Source: Nocardioides sp. WS12
GTDB lineage: Bacteria; Actinomycetota; Actinomycetes; Propionibacteriales; Nocardioidaceae
Assembly (NCBI RefSeq): GCF_014108865.1
Contig: NZ_CP053928.1
Coordinates: 4,154,001-4,218,000, forward strand
Reading direction: 5' to 3'
Length of the DNA stretch: 64,000 bases
The notes beneath the pieces are model-generated. The model did not search any database and was not told the DNA's origin. It saw only the letters and a program-made list of their open reading frames with translations. The position numbers and the translations under genes are program-made. Shown in pieces: positions 33,880 through 43,116 of this stretch; the stretch's first letter is position 1, and each line of letters begins with the position of its first letter.

Positions 33880-33909
33880 ACGATAGCCGTACGTCGCGGC
33901 GTGTGTCAG
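33880..33909 (-). promoter_or_regulatory. Promoter of the leuB leader transcript
   Basis: Minus strand: CTGACA (33904-33909) as -35, an 18-nt spacer, and TATCGT (33880-33885) as -10. Both hexamers are close to consensus. Transcription would begin only a few bases before the leader peptide ATG. The rest of 33910-33989 shows no recognisable element. Confidence 0.6.
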
Positions 33910-33989
33910 GCCGATTCCACGATCCGGTCATGTTCGGTATGCGAGATCGCGGTCACAACATCTGAGACACCGGATGTAAGACTCGATGC

Positions 33990-34559
33990 ATGAGCGCGCC
34001 CCCCGACTTGCCCGACGTGGTCAGCCGCGCCTTCGACGTGTGCCGACGGGCGGGCTACGTGGCGTTCTGCCGCAACGAGACCGGCCGGCTCCTGGCCACG
34101 CTCGCCGCAACCCGCGAGGGCCTGATGGCCGAGTTCGGCACCGGTTGTGGCGTCGGTACGGCGTGGCTGCGCTCCGGCGTCCGCAACGACAAGGCGCGGA
34201 TCATCACCGCCGAGCTCAACCCCAAGCTCGCGGCCGCAGCCACCGAGATCTTCGTCGACGACCCGCTGGTCGACGTCCTTGCCGCCGACTGGTCGACGTT
34301 GATGGACAAGGGCCCGTTCTCGCTGCTCTTCCTCGACTCGGGCGACCCGTCGGCCGTGGCGGTCGACAAGATCGCCGACCTGGTCGAGCCGGGCGGCATC
34401 GTCGTCCTCGACGACTTCTTCCCGTGCGAGATGTGGCCGCCGATCACCGGCGGTCGCGTCGACACCCTGCGCGAGCAGTGGCTCACCGACGAGCGGTTCA
34501 CGACCGTCGAGGTGATGGTTGCGGCCGACGCGTCAGCCCTGATCGCCACCCGCCACTGA
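33990..34559 (+). CDS. Class I SAM-dependent (O-)methyltransferase
   Basis: A 189-residue methyltransferase. SAM-binding motif I is EFGTGCGVGTAWL, the acidic residue ending beta-2 is in ITAELNP, and LLFLDSGDPS and GGIVVLDDFFP follow as in O-methyltransferases. The methyl acceptor is unknown. The start ATG is preceded by TAAGAC-type sequence without a good Shine-Dalgarno, so it may be leaderless. Its 3' end overlaps the convergent SDR gene by 27 nt. Confidence 0.88.
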   Translation: MSAPPDLPDVVSRAFDVCRRAGYVAFCRNETGRLLATLAATREGLMAEFGTGCGVGTAWLRSGVRNDKARIITAELNPKLAAAATEIFVDDPLVDVLAADWSTLMDKGPFSLLFLDSGDPSAVAVDKIADLVEPGGIVVLDDFFPCEMWPPITGGRVDTLREQWLTDERFTTVEVMVAADASALIATRH

Positions 34560-35432
34560 TCGTTCGTCGTTCGCGACGTTGCGGGCACTGGTCGAGCGCC
34601 CCAGCGCCCGGACCTCGGCGTCCATCCGCGGCAACAGGTCCGGCACCAGCTTCAGGATGGGCCGGGCACCCACCGCGGAGTTCATGACGTTGCGGTTGAG
34701 CCCGATCCCCCGGACCCAGCCCGGGCAGTAGACGTGGCGGGCACGCTTGTCGATGCCCTTCACGAACGCCTTCACACACGCGTCGACGCTGGTGGTCCGG
34801 TTGATCGGCGGTGGCAGCTTGCTGATCATCTCCTTGAACGTGGGCAGGTCCGCCTTGGCGTCCTGGACGAGCGGGGTGTCGATCCACGACATGTGGGCGC
34901 ACCCGACCGCGATTCCCTTGTGCGCCACCTCCAGTCGCAGCGCGTTGGCGAAGTGCTCCACGCCGGCCTTGCTCGCGTTGTACGCCGCCAGTCCCGGCGA
35001 CGCGGCGAAGGCGGCCAGGGACGAGACCACCAGCAGGTAGCCCTTGCTCTGCTCCAGTGCCGGGATGGACGCACGGGCGGTGTTGAAGACGCCGACGATG
35101 TTGATGTCGATGGTCCGCTGGAACGTAGCCGGATCGATCGTCAGCACCGACCCGTAGCTGGCGATGCCCGCGTTCGCGAGGACGACATCAATGCGGCCGA
35201 ACCTCTCGACGGCCGCAGCGACGGCCGCCTCCATCGCTGGGAGGTCGCAGACGTCGGCGACGATCCCGACACAGCGGTCCGCGCCGATGGCCTCGACGGC
35301 GGCGTCGAGAGCAGGCGTGTCGAGGTCGGTCAGGACCAACTTCGCGCCACGTGCCCCCAGCGCCTTCGCGGTCTCGAGCCCGATGCCACGGGCGCCGCCG
35401 GTGATGAAGATGACCTGCTCGTTGATCGCCAT
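34533..35432 (-). CDS. Short-chain dehydrogenase/reductase
   Basis: A 299-residue SDR. TGGARGIGLETAK binds the cofactor, TDLD at the end of beta-2 suggests NAD, LANAGIASYG is the NAG motif, and catalytic VVSSLAAF...YNASKAG carry Ser, Tyr and Lys. ATG at 35432 was chosen, since the in-frame extension upstream overlaps the FHA gene. The C-terminal extension (GIDKRARHVYCPGWVRG) resembles SDRs acting on lipid-like substrates. It lies directly downstream of the PknG operon, 22 nt from its last stop, and could be read through from it. Confidence 0.92.
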   Translation of the reverse strand: MAINEQVIFITGGARGIGLETAKALGARGAKLVLTDLDTPALDAAVEAIGADRCVGIVADVCDLPAMEAAVAAAVERFGRIDVVLANAGIASYGSVLTIDPATFQRTIDINIVGVFNTARASIPALEQSKGYLLVVSSLAAFAASPGLAAYNASKAGVEHFANALRLEVAHKGIAVGCAHMSWIDTPLVQDAKADLPTFKEMISKLPPPINRTTSVDACVKAFVKGIDKRARHVYCPGWVRGIGLNRNVMNSAVGARPILKLVPDLLPRMDAEVRALGRSTSARNVANDERSVAGGDQG

Positions 35433-35454
35433 GCGGTGATCGTGACAGAGATCG

Positions 35455-36222
35455 TCAGAATTCGCCGGGGGTCGCCTTGCGGACGACGATGCGGGTCCAG
35501 GCACCGAGGTAGACCCGGCCGTCGGGGCCGATCTCGCGCTTCTCCCCCGCCGGGATCGGGTCCTTGGGCAGCGAGCCGATGGTGCCGAGGTAGGTGCCAT
35601 TGGACGAGCCGAGGTCCTCGACCCACCAGCGCGTGCCGTCGGTGGTCAACTGGCAGTGCCGGCGGCTGATGCCATTGTCGGCGACGAGGTCGATGTCGGG
35701 GTGGATGCCACGGCTGCGCGAGGTCCGACCCACCAGGATCGACGTCGTCTTCAGTTGTACGACGGTCGGCACCCCCGCGGACGGGAGCGGGTCCGTGGAC
35801 TCCTGGTCGGCGTACCAGTCCGGGTCGATCCAGATCTCCGCCACCCACGAGCCCTTCAGGGGCGGCGCGAGCGGGGTGGCCGCGGGAGCCGCCGGAGCAG
35901 GGTCAGCGGGCGCGGCAGGCTTCGCTTCCGCCGTACCCGCGTCCGGGGCGCCGAGGTCGAGGATCGACGGCGGCGTGAACGGTCGCGGCATCGACCCGGT
36001 GGTGAAGTCGTAGCCGCAGGCCTCGCAGAACAGGGCGTTCGGCGGGTTGGTGGCCTGGCAGTGCGGGCAGGCCGTGGCGCCGGCATCAGCAGGCGCGTCG
36101 TCGGCCGGTGCCTCGGCGGGCGCGGACGGAGTACTGGATCCGCCGTCCGCCGGGATCGGCAGGCCGCAGACGTCGCAGTAGTCGTCGGACGCCGAGTCGT
36201 GCCCGGACGGGCAGGTGCTCAC
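35455..36222 (-). CDS. FHA-domain protein with N-terminal zinc ribbons
   Basis: A 255-residue phosphothreonine-binding protein, last gene of the PknG operon. Two zinc ribbons open it: CPSGHDSASDDYCDVCG and CPHCQATNPPNALFCEACG. A proline/alanine-rich linker follows, then an FHA domain (about 150-255) with the canonical residues: VGRTSRSRG, GISRRHCQL and GSSNGTYLG. In mycobacteria PknG phosphorylates the FHA protein GarA; this protein could be the equivalent target or reader, although I see no GarA-type ETTS motif. GTG at 36222 overlaps the vWA stop (GTGA). Confidence 0.92.
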   Translation of the reverse strand: MSTCPSGHDSASDDYCDVCGLPIPADGGSSTPSAPAEAPADDAPADAGATACPHCQATNPPNALFCEACGYDFTTGSMPRPFTPPSILDLGAPDAGTAEAKPAAPADPAPAAPAATPLAPPLKGSWVAEIWIDPDWYADQESTDPLPSAGVPTVVQLKTTSILVGRTSRSRGIHPDIDLVADNGISRRHCQLTTDGTRWWVEDLGSSNGTYLGTIGSLPKDPIPAGEKREIGPDGRVYLGAWTRIVVRKATPGEF

Positions 36223-37505
36223 GAGGGGTCCTTGCGGATCCGTGTGGTCTTCGTGGAAGCCGTGTCGAGCGCCATCTCGTCGGCCTTCTCGACCGCCCGC
36301 TTCAGGCGCACGGTGCCTTCCTTCTCGTTGTCGACGTCGACGACCTTCTTCAGCTTGCTGGTCGCCTCGTCGTTGCCGGTCTCGGCAGCGAGCTGGACCG
36401 CACGGCCGAGCTTGGTCGTTGCGGTCGCCTCGTCGCCAGCAGCCTTGGCGGCCAGACCCTCCTGGATCATGTCGGCCAACTCGGCCTGCCCGGTGTAGTG
36501 GGCGACCTGCCGGTCGATCTTGGCGGTGAGCTCGGAGTTGTTGGACCAGGTGGCCTTCACCAGCGCCTGCGTGACGACGTCGTCGCCGAGCGCGAGCTGC
36601 ACGCGAGCGGCCAGCTGCTCCTGACCGATCGCCTTGGCCGGCACCCGGATCGCGACGTGGTAGTCGCGGGACTCGTCGGCCCACGCACCCGTCGGGTAGT
36701 CGCCCGTGAGCGGGTTGACCGGCGTCCGACGGTTGGTGAGGTCCTCGACGGTCGGCGAGACCTGGCGGACGAACAGCACCTGCGAGCCCTGCGGCGTCCA
36801 GACCCGGAGCGAGGCGTCCGCGACACCGCGCGACATGGCGGCGCGCATGATCTCCTGGAACTGGGCCTTCATCTGGTCGGGCCGCGGAATGATGTCGACG
36901 GTCCCGAGCAGGGCCTGCGAGATCCGCCGGATCTCCGCGACCTGCCAGTCCGTGCCCGCCCCACGGCAGTCGGCCTGGAAGTAGCCGGTCGCCCGGTTGA
37001 TGGCCTCGTCGAGTCGACCGGGACGCTCGCGGTTCTCACCGTCGGTGAGCAGCAGGACGTGGCGCTGGGTGGCCTCGGGCACCGAGTTGAAGAGCTGACC
37101 GGCGAGGTCGAGCCAGGTGCTGATCGCCGTACCACCGCTTCCGACGAAACGGCCGATGGCGGCGGAGGCGTCGGCCCGCGCGCGCTCGTCCATCCGGATC
37201 ATGCCGGGGCCACTGGCGACCTGCGGATAGGCCAGCATCGCGCGGTCGGCGCCGGCGATGACGGCGAACCAGGTGCCGTCGACGATCTCGGCGACCGCGG
37301 CCTGCGCGGCATCCTTGGCGGCAGCCATCGTGGCCGGCCCCATCGATCCCGACGTGTCGACGATGATGATCTCGCCGGCACCACCCGATCCGGACTGCCC
37401 GGCCGTGCCGGCACCCTTGCAGGTGATCGTCACGATCGCGTTGACGTCGGTCCCTCCGTCAGCGAGGAACTCGTTCTGGTAGACGGCGGCGGTGAACTCA
37501 GCCAT
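36219..37505 (-). CDS. von Willebrand factor A domain protein
   Basis: A 428-residue protein with an intact vWA metal site: DTSGSM (Asp50, Ser52, Ser54), a threonine in GSGGTAIST and Asp in LLLTDGENRE. A beta-rich domain and a C-terminal helical segment rich in Ala, Lys and Glu follow. There is no signal peptide, so it is cytoplasmic. Together with the adjacent PP2C phosphatase and kinase it forms a vWA-phosphatase-kinase triad like TerY-P. It could be a scaffold that responds to divalent metal. ATG at 37505 overlaps the phosphatase stop by 8 nt. Confidence 0.93.
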   Translation of the reverse strand: MAEFTAAVYQNEFLADGGTDVNAIVTITCKGAGTAGQSGSGGAGEIIIVDTSGSMGPATMAAAKDAAQAAVAEIVDGTWFAVIAGADRAMLAYPQVASGPGMIRMDERARADASAAIGRFVGSGGTAISTWLDLAGQLFNSVPEATQRHVLLLTDGENRERPGRLDEAINRATGYFQADCRGAGTDWQVAEIRRISQALLGTVDIIPRPDQMKAQFQEIMRAAMSRGVADASLRVWTPQGSQVLFVRQVSPTVEDLTNRRTPVNPLTGDYPTGAWADESRDYHVAIRVPAKAIGQEQLAARVQLALGDDVVTQALVKATWSNNSELTAKIDRQVAHYTGQAELADMIQEGLAAKAAGDEATATTKLGRAVQLAAETGNDEATSKLKKVVDVDNEKEGTVRLKRAVEKADEMALDTASTKTTRIRKDPS

Positions 37506-38643
37506 CGGTCGGCTCTCCTCCTGGGGTGCCCGGCACAGCGGGCGTTGGGGTCTGGTCATTGTGCCCGAGCACAGGGAAATCGACCCGGGCAAGCGCTGCA
37601 GTGATGTTGTCGTGTCCGCCGCAACTGTTGGCGAACGCGACCAGGGCCAGCGCGATGGCTGCCGGATCGGTCGCCGCCGTCGCGCGGAGTTGCTCGGCCA
37701 TCGCCTCGGGCGTGGAGCAGTAGTTCCACAAGCCGTCGGAACAGGCCAGCAACCAGCCGGACTCGGTGAGTTCGAGGGTGCCGCCCGTCGGGACGAAGTC
37801 CTCCGAGTCACGGCCCAGCCACTTCGTGATCGCGTGGGCCTGCGGTCCGGTCTCAGCCGCTTCGCGGGCCATGCCGCCGGCGATCTGCTCCTGGGCGACC
37901 GAGTCGTCCACGCTCAGCTGCACGGGGGTGCCGGCGTCGGGCAGCCAGTACGTGCGGGAGTCGCCGATGTTGGCCCAGCTGACCTGGTTTCCCTCGAGGA
38001 CGGCGGCGCTGAACGTCGCCGACGCGGGGTTCGTCGAGTCCGGGTCGGTGACGGCGATGATCGCGGTGTTCGCGGCTGCCGCAGCATCCGCCAACACCTT
38101 CGCGCCCGCAGCCTGCCGGCCTCCCGTCGTACCCATGCCGGCAGGGAGGGGCATCCGCAGCACCTCGCGTGCGGCGCGGGCGCCGGCCATGGAGGCGACG
38201 TCGGAGTCGACGGAGTTCGAGACACCGTCCATCACCACGAGCACCGCACGGGAGCCGGGCTCGGCACCGGCGAGCAGTGCCATCGAGTCCTCGTTGCGGG
38301 CCTTGCCGACACCCTTGTCGCAGACGCCAGCCACCCAGGGCGCCGGCTGCTCACGGAAGTGGTCGCGCTCGCTCGGTGCCTTGGTGCCGCACTTCAGGCA
38401 ATAGAGATCGGGACCGACCTCTCCCCCGCACTCAACGCAAGGGCGGCGGCCGACGGGCGGCGGGTCGGGCAGTGACGACGCCGGCTTGCGCGTCGGAGCG
38501 CTGATCGGAGCGTCCCCCAGCGGGTGGTCGTCGACGGCCGCGGGCGCAGCTGGTACGGCGTCCGGCTGGCCGATCTGCGCGCCGCAGCTCTCGCAGAAGC
38601 GAGCACCGGCGGCGACCGAGGCACCGCAGGAGGGACAGGTCAC
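37498..38643 (-). CDS. PP2C-family protein phosphatase with zinc ribbons
   Basis: A 381-residue Ser/Thr phosphatase. N-terminal zinc ribbons CPSCGASVAAGARFCESCG and CVECGGEVGPDLYCLKCG are followed by the PP2C domain (about 105-360): GKARNEDSMALL, VMDGVSNS, ANIGDSRTYW, ACSDGLWNY and GGHDNITAAL hold the metal-binding aspartates. It should reverse phosphorylation by the neighbouring PknG. GTG at 38643 overlaps the PknG stop (GTGA). Cytoplasmic; no membrane helix, unlike the PstP type. Confidence 0.95.
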   Translation of the reverse strand: MTCPSCGASVAAGARFCESCGAQIGQPDAVPAAPAAVDDHPLGDAPISAPTRKPASSLPDPPPVGRRPCVECGGEVGPDLYCLKCGTKAPSERDHFREQPAPWVAGVCDKGVGKARNEDSMALLAGAEPGSRAVLVVMDGVSNSVDSDVASMAGARAAREVLRMPLPAGMGTTGGRQAAGAKVLADAAAAANTAIIAVTDPDSTNPASATFSAAVLEGNQVSWANIGDSRTYWLPDAGTPVQLSVDDSVAQEQIAGGMAREAAETGPQAHAITKWLGRDSEDFVPTGGTLELTESGWLLACSDGLWNYCSTPEAMAEQLRATAATDPAAIALALVAFANSCGGHDNITAALARVDFPVLGHNDQTPTPAVPGTPGGEPTDG

Positions 38644-41045
38644 GTGAGGCTCCAGTTCCGGACGGCGTTGGCCTGGTTGACCAGGGCCACCCGCTCCTTG
38701 AGGTCGATGCTGTCACGGGCAAGGGAACGCAGGGCGTTCTCGAGTCCGTCACGCACCCCGGCCTCGGTGGCGGCGACGGAGCCGATCTTCGCACCGGCCG
38801 GCACCTTGGCCGCGCCGGACACGACGGGCAGTGCCTCGCCGAGGATCCGCACGGTGAAGCGCTGGCGGGTCTGGCCGTCGACGCTGGAGGTCTCGATGGT
38901 GCGCATCGCCTGGTCGAGCACCGCAATGTCCTGGCCGCCACCGGACAGCAACACCTCGGCCCGCTGCTGGCGGCTCTCGGTGTAGCCGCGGCTCGTGGTC
39001 GGCACCAGGTCCAGCGCAGCCACAGCGCCGGCCGTGTCCTTGCGCCCGGCACGCACCCGCGCCATACCGAAGGCGGCTGGCGGGACGTAGGCGGCGTCGG
39101 TGGACGCACACACCTGGTAGAGCCCCTCGGAGACCTCGGGCAGTCCCCCGCGCTCGCACGCGAAGGCGAGGGCGAGCTTGGGCGCGAGCTCACCGGGCAC
39201 CTGCTGGTAGACGGCGTTGAACGACGCCTTCGCGATCTCCCAGTCCTCGGCCTGTACGGCGGCGAGTCCCTCGATCCACAGTGCGCGCCACTCCCACGGG
39301 TCGTCGGCGAGCAGCGCCTGCGCGTGGGACTTCGCGGCCACCGGATCGACGAGGTCCAGCGAGGCACGGGACCGTGCCAGCCACACCTCGGCGCTGTCCT
39401 CGGGTGCCTGGAGCAGGTCGGCAAGGCGCTGCTTCGGGTCGTCCGAGCTGATCGTGGAGAGCCAGCTGTACTGCGGGTCGGTGGTGTCCTCGCGCAGCTT
39501 CGGCAGCTGGCTCCACTCGGTGATCGGACGGGCCGTGGCGGGCGACTCGAAGAGCACTGAGGCAGCCGACGTGGTCGCCGTACCCTGGCGGCGGCGGGCG
39601 ACGATCTCGCGCAGCACACCGAGCACCTGGGTGCGCAGTTCGTCGACCGAGGCGAAGCGGTCGGCCGGATCGGGCGCACAGCACTTCGCGAGCAGGTGGT
39701 AGAGCGAGTCGTACTGCTGGAACAGCGGCGTCGCGTCCACGGGCGGCAGGCTGTGCAGGTAGGTGCCCTGGTAGCCGCGGAACTCCATCGTGAGGACGAC
39801 GAGGGTGCGACCGATCGTGTAGATGTCGGACGCCACCGTCGGCCCGACCTCGGCCACCTCGGGCGCCTGGTAGCCGACCGTGCCGTAGATCGCCGACTCC
39901 TGGTCATCGATCCGGCGCACGCCACCGAGGTCGATCAGCTTCATCGCGTCGCCGACCTGGATCATGTTGTCGGGCTTGAAGTCGCAGTACACGAGACCGA
40001 GGTCGTGGAGGTACTGGAAGGCCGGCAACAGCTCGAGGATGTAGGCCAGCGCCTGGTCAACGGGCAACGGGTCGTAGGCGCCGTTGTTGGCCGACATCCG
40101 CTGCTTCAGGATCTGCTTGAGCGACTTGCCGCCGACGTACTCCATGACGATGTAGCCGGCACCTTCGTGCGTCACGAAGTTGTAGATCTCGACGATCAGC
40201 GGGTGCTCGACCTGCGCGAGGAACTGCTGCTCGGCGATCGCTGCGGCCAGCGCGTCGGGGTCGCCGGAGTTGAGCAGGCCCTTGAGCACGACCCACCGGT
40301 TGGAGACGTTGCGGTCACGGGCGAGGTAGATCCAGCCGAGGCCACCGTGCGCGAGAGCGCCCGCCACTTCGTACTGGCCGGCGACCAGGTCACCGGAGAC
40401 GAGCTTGGGCGTGAAGGAGAACGGTTGGCCACAGTTGGGGCAGAAGCCCTCGCTCCGGCCCGGCACGCCGTCGATGGCGCGGCCCACGGCCTTGCCGCAC
40501 TTGGAGCAACTCCGCTTGTCCTCGGGGACCTGCGGGTTGGCCATGATCGCCTTGGCGGCATCCACCGGCGGCGCAGGCGGTACGACGGTGAGGCCGGCGC
40601 CGAGGCGGGCCGACCGCATCCGCTGCGACCCGGTGCGGGTGCGGCGAGTGGCGAGGCTGCCGGTCGACCCGGCCCGCTTCGAGCCGATCGCGGCCGACTG
40701 GACGCGGCTGGCGGCCGTCGCCGCCGTACCCTCGCGGCCGGACAGCGGCTGGGACTCCTGCAGCGCGGCGACCTCGGCGACCTTGGCACCCGGCACGGCT
40801 GGCGAGCCGCAGACGTCGCAGTAGCCGTCGAGGATCCGGCCGGTGCAGCCCGCCTGCTGGCAGGTGTTGGCGGCACCGGTCGCGGCGGGCATGGAGGCTG
40901 CGGGCGTGGACGCGGCCGGAGCAGCACCTCCCCCGTTGGTCGAGCTTGTCGAGACCCCGCCGGTTCCGGCCATGCCGCACACGTCGCAGTAGCCGTCGAC
41001 GATGCTGCCCGTGCAACCGGGTTGGGTGCAGGCTCCTGAGCTCAT
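38640..41045 (-). CDS. pknG: PknG-type serine/threonine protein kinase
   Basis: An 801-residue soluble kinase. Two N-terminal zinc ribbons of a novel repeated form end in DGYCDVCG (Cys 6-24 and 62-80). The PknG rubredoxin knuckles follow: Cys180/183 and Cys202/205. The kinase domain (about 223-500) has LAHGGLGWIYLARD, Lys255, VYCDFKPDN with catalytic Asp355, and DLGG in place of DFG. The C-terminus (about 530-790) is TPR-like. Rubredoxin-kinase-TPR order identifies PknG, which in mycobacteria responds to amino acids through GlnX/GlnH and controls glutamate metabolism by phosphorylating GarA. Residues 31-39 derive from a REP-like repeat. Confidence 0.95.
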   Translation of the reverse strand: MSSGACTQPGCTGSIVDGYCDVCGMAGTGGVSTSSTNGGGAAPAASTPAASMPAATGAANTCQQAGCTGRILDGYCDVCGSPAVPGAKVAEVAALQESQPLSGREGTAATAASRVQSAAIGSKRAGSTGSLATRRTRTGSQRMRSARLGAGLTVVPPAPPVDAAKAIMANPQVPEDKRSCSKCGKAVGRAIDGVPGRSEGFCPNCGQPFSFTPKLVSGDLVAGQYEVAGALAHGGLGWIYLARDRNVSNRWVVLKGLLNSGDPDALAAAIAEQQFLAQVEHPLIVEIYNFVTHEGAGYIVMEYVGGKSLKQILKQRMSANNGAYDPLPVDQALAYILELLPAFQYLHDLGLVYCDFKPDNMIQVGDAMKLIDLGGVRRIDDQESAIYGTVGYQAPEVAEVGPTVASDIYTIGRTLVVLTMEFRGYQGTYLHSLPPVDATPLFQQYDSLYHLLAKCCAPDPADRFASVDELRTQVLGVLREIVARRRQGTATTSAASVLFESPATARPITEWSQLPKLREDTTDPQYSWLSTISSDDPKQRLADLLQAPEDSAEVWLARSRASLDLVDPVAAKSHAQALLADDPWEWRALWIEGLAAVQAEDWEIAKASFNAVYQQVPGELAPKLALAFACERGGLPEVSEGLYQVCASTDAAYVPPAAFGMARVRAGRKDTAGAVAALDLVPTTSRGYTESRQQRAEVLLSGGGQDIAVLDQAMRTIETSSVDGQTRQRFTVRILGEALPVVSGAAKVPAGAKIGSVAATEAGVRDGLENALRSLARDSIDLKERVALVNQANAVRNWSLT
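40938..40956. repeat. REP-like palindrome (family B) inside pknG
   Basis: GGTCGAGCTTGTCGAGACC, read in frame on the minus strand as part of the linker VSTSSTNGG between the two zinc ribbons of PknG. Confidence 0.7.
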
Positions 41046-42178
41046 GAGGTGCTCTCTTTCGCTAGCCAGGTCTGGTAAGTGGTGACGAGTTGCCGGGCGA
41101 CGGCCATCGGCGACGGGCGTCGTTCGAGGAGCCCGCGGGCGGCGCGCTCGCTCTCGACGAGGTCGGGGTGATCAGCCACGCCGGCGGCGCGGGCCTTGGC
41201 GACGTACGCATCGAGCAGCGCGACGAGCTGGGCGTGCTCCTCGAGGGCGTCGGAGTACGCGTGCTGGACGACCTCGAATGCCTGGGAAACCCGGTCCAGG
41301 CGCTGAAGATAGGCGCCGATCTCGTCCGGCGTGACCGGGACCGGACCGAGAAGTTCGACGTCGGGGACGGCGTACCGCGGCGCCGGGTCGACGGTCGCGA
41401 CGCAGGTGGCGGCAAGCTTCTCGAGCGCGGCTTCACGGGCTTCGAGGTCGGCGCGCAGTTCGCGGGCCGACAGCACCTGGCTGCGGGCGTCACGGCGGCG
41501 CGCGTTGCCGACGATGAGGTCGCGTTCGAACGTCGTGGCCTCGGCCTCGATGGGACCGAGCAGGCCACCGACGTCGGCACCGCGCTCGGCACGGGCCGCG
41601 ATCTCCTGGAGCCGACTCATCAGGCCGGCGAGCGTGTGGACCGCGTCGTCGCGGCGGGTGGCCGGTTCGAGGCCGACCTGGTCCCGGATCCGCTCCAGCT
41701 GGGCGCGCAGTTCACGCACCCGCGCAGCCGACTCATCAGCACCCGGGACCAGCGCCAGGCGGCTACGCAACTGGCCGGTGAGCGCGTCACACAGCCGTCC
41801 CGCTTCGGGCAGCGAGACCGCCAACCCGCCGGGCAGTTCGGTGGCGCCGTCGAGGCGTCCCCAGATCAGCGCGGAGATCCGTTCCCGTTCCTGCGTGAGC
41901 ACGCGGCCGCCGTCCCAGGTCGCGGAAACCAGCTGGTACCGGTCCGACGTCGCCTTCCACAACGCGAGCGCCAGCGACATGTCGCCGGTGAGCTCGGCAC
42001 CCCGGCCCGCACCGAGGGCGGCCCGGTCGAGCTCGTCGAGCTCGGAGCGCCGCGCCCGCAACCACGCGTCCAGCTCGCCGAGGTAGCGCTGGATCGCAGC
42101 AGGATCCAGCGCGTCCCCGAGCTTGCCGGGCGCGGTCGGCGCAGTGGCGGTCATCGCGGTCACCTGCTCCACGATCAC
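41042..42178 (-). CDS. Coiled-coil/helical protein of the PknG operon, unknown
   Basis: A 378-residue, almost wholly helical, charged protein with long heptad-like stretches, such as ADESAARVRELRAQLERIRDQ and SARELRADLEAREAALEKL. No enzymatic motif, signal peptide or membrane helix. It may be an adaptor between GlnX/GlnH signalling and PknG. GTG at 42178 overlaps the glnH stop (GTGA) and is taken as the start; an ATG at 42154 is an alternative. Its stop overlaps the pknG ATG. No homologue recognised. Confidence 0.8.
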   Translation of the reverse strand: MIVEQVTAMTATAPTAPGKLGDALDPAAIQRYLGELDAWLRARRSELDELDRAALGAGRGAELTGDMSLALALWKATSDRYQLVSATWDGGRVLTQERERISALIWGRLDGATELPGGLAVSLPEAGRLCDALTGQLRSRLALVPGADESAARVRELRAQLERIRDQVGLEPATRRDDAVHTLAGLMSRLQEIAARAERGADVGGLLGPIEAEATTFERDLIVGNARRRDARSQVLSARELRADLEAREAALEKLAATCVATVDPAPRYAVPDVELLGPVPVTPDEIGAYLQRLDRVSQAFEVVQHAYSDALEEHAQLVALLDAYVAKARAAGVADHPDLVESERAARGLLERRPSPMAVARQLVTTYQTWLAKESTS

Positions 42179-43116
42179 CGGCCGTACTTCGGCGCGGGTG
42201 CCGAAGCGTCCCCCAGATAGGGCTTGAGCCAGGTGTTGTACGACGACTGCCACGCACCGTTGCTCCGACGCTCGTCAAGGACGGAGTTGATGAACCTGAT
42301 CAGGTCGACGTCGTCCTTGTTGGCTCCGATGCCGTAGGGCTCATCGGTGAGCTTCTGCTGATCCGGTACGACGGCGTACTTGTCCTGCGCGACGAGGCCG
42401 GCCAGCACGGTGTCGTCACCGGTGATCGCCTCGACCTCACCGTTCTGGAACTTGATCAGGCAGCCGGTGTGGTTGGCGGCGGCCACCGGGACCGCGTCGG
42501 GCTCGATCCTGGTGATGTTGTCGATGCTCGTCGAGCCGGCCGGCGCACAGACGCGGAGGCCGGCCAGGTCCTGAGGACCCTTGTACTTGAGGTAGCGCCC
42601 GTCGGCGTCCTTTCGGACCAGCACCTTCTGCGTGGCGTTGTAGTAGACCGCGGAGAACCCGATCTCCGTCCAACGAGCGCAGTTCATCGTCATGTTGCGG
42701 GCGACGATGTCGATGTCACCGGACTTCAGCAGCTTGATCCGATCGGCCGCCACAATGACGCGCAGCTTGAGCTGGACGCCCAACGCACCGGCGATCGCCT
42801 TTGCGACATCGATGTCGAAACCTTCGATGGTGCTCTTGTTGAACGGATTCGCAGACCCGAGCTTCAGTGTGTCCGCCGAGACGCCGACGACGAGTTGACC
42901 ACGATCCGTGAGCTCACGCAGGGCCGCAGTGCGATCGCCGCTCGACGCGTACGACTCCGTAGCGTTGTCACACTCGACGGGTACCGCCGGAGCCGCCTGA
43001 CTGGACTCTTCAACGTCTGGCTTGGGAACCACCGTCGCGTCGTACCCACAAGCGCCGAGCAACAGCACCCCGGCAGCGGCGCCGAGTAGGGCGCGTCGTG
43101 TCCGGATCCAGATCAT
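42175..43116 (-). CDS. glnH: GlnH-type amino-acid-binding lipoprotein
   Basis: A 313-residue periplasmic-binding-protein-like lipoprotein (SBP family 3). The lipobox is LLGAC after an RTRR-rich n-region. The domain shows GQLVVGVSADTLKLG, EGFDIDVAKAIAGALG, GDIDIVARNMTMN and YNATQKVLVRKD. In mycobacteria GlnH, which has no ABC permease partner, binds aspartate/glutamate and signals to PknG through GlnX. The same holds here, because the next gene encodes GlnX and no permease is present. The ATG overlaps the glnX stop (ATGA). Confidence 0.93.
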   Translation of the reverse strand: MIWIRTRRALLGAAAGVLLLGACGYDATVVPKPDVEESSQAAPAVPVECDNATESYASSGDRTAALRELTDRGQLVVGVSADTLKLGSANPFNKSTIEGFDIDVAKAIAGALGVQLKLRVIVAADRIKLLKSGDIDIVARNMTMNCARWTEIGFSAVYYNATQKVLVRKDADGRYLKYKGPQDLAGLRVCAPAGSTSIDNITRIEPDAVPVAAANHTGCLIKFQNGEVEAITGDDTVLAGLVAQDKYAVVPDQQKLTDEPYGIGANKDDVDLIRFINSVLDERRSNGAWQSSYNTWLKPYLGDASAPAPKYGR

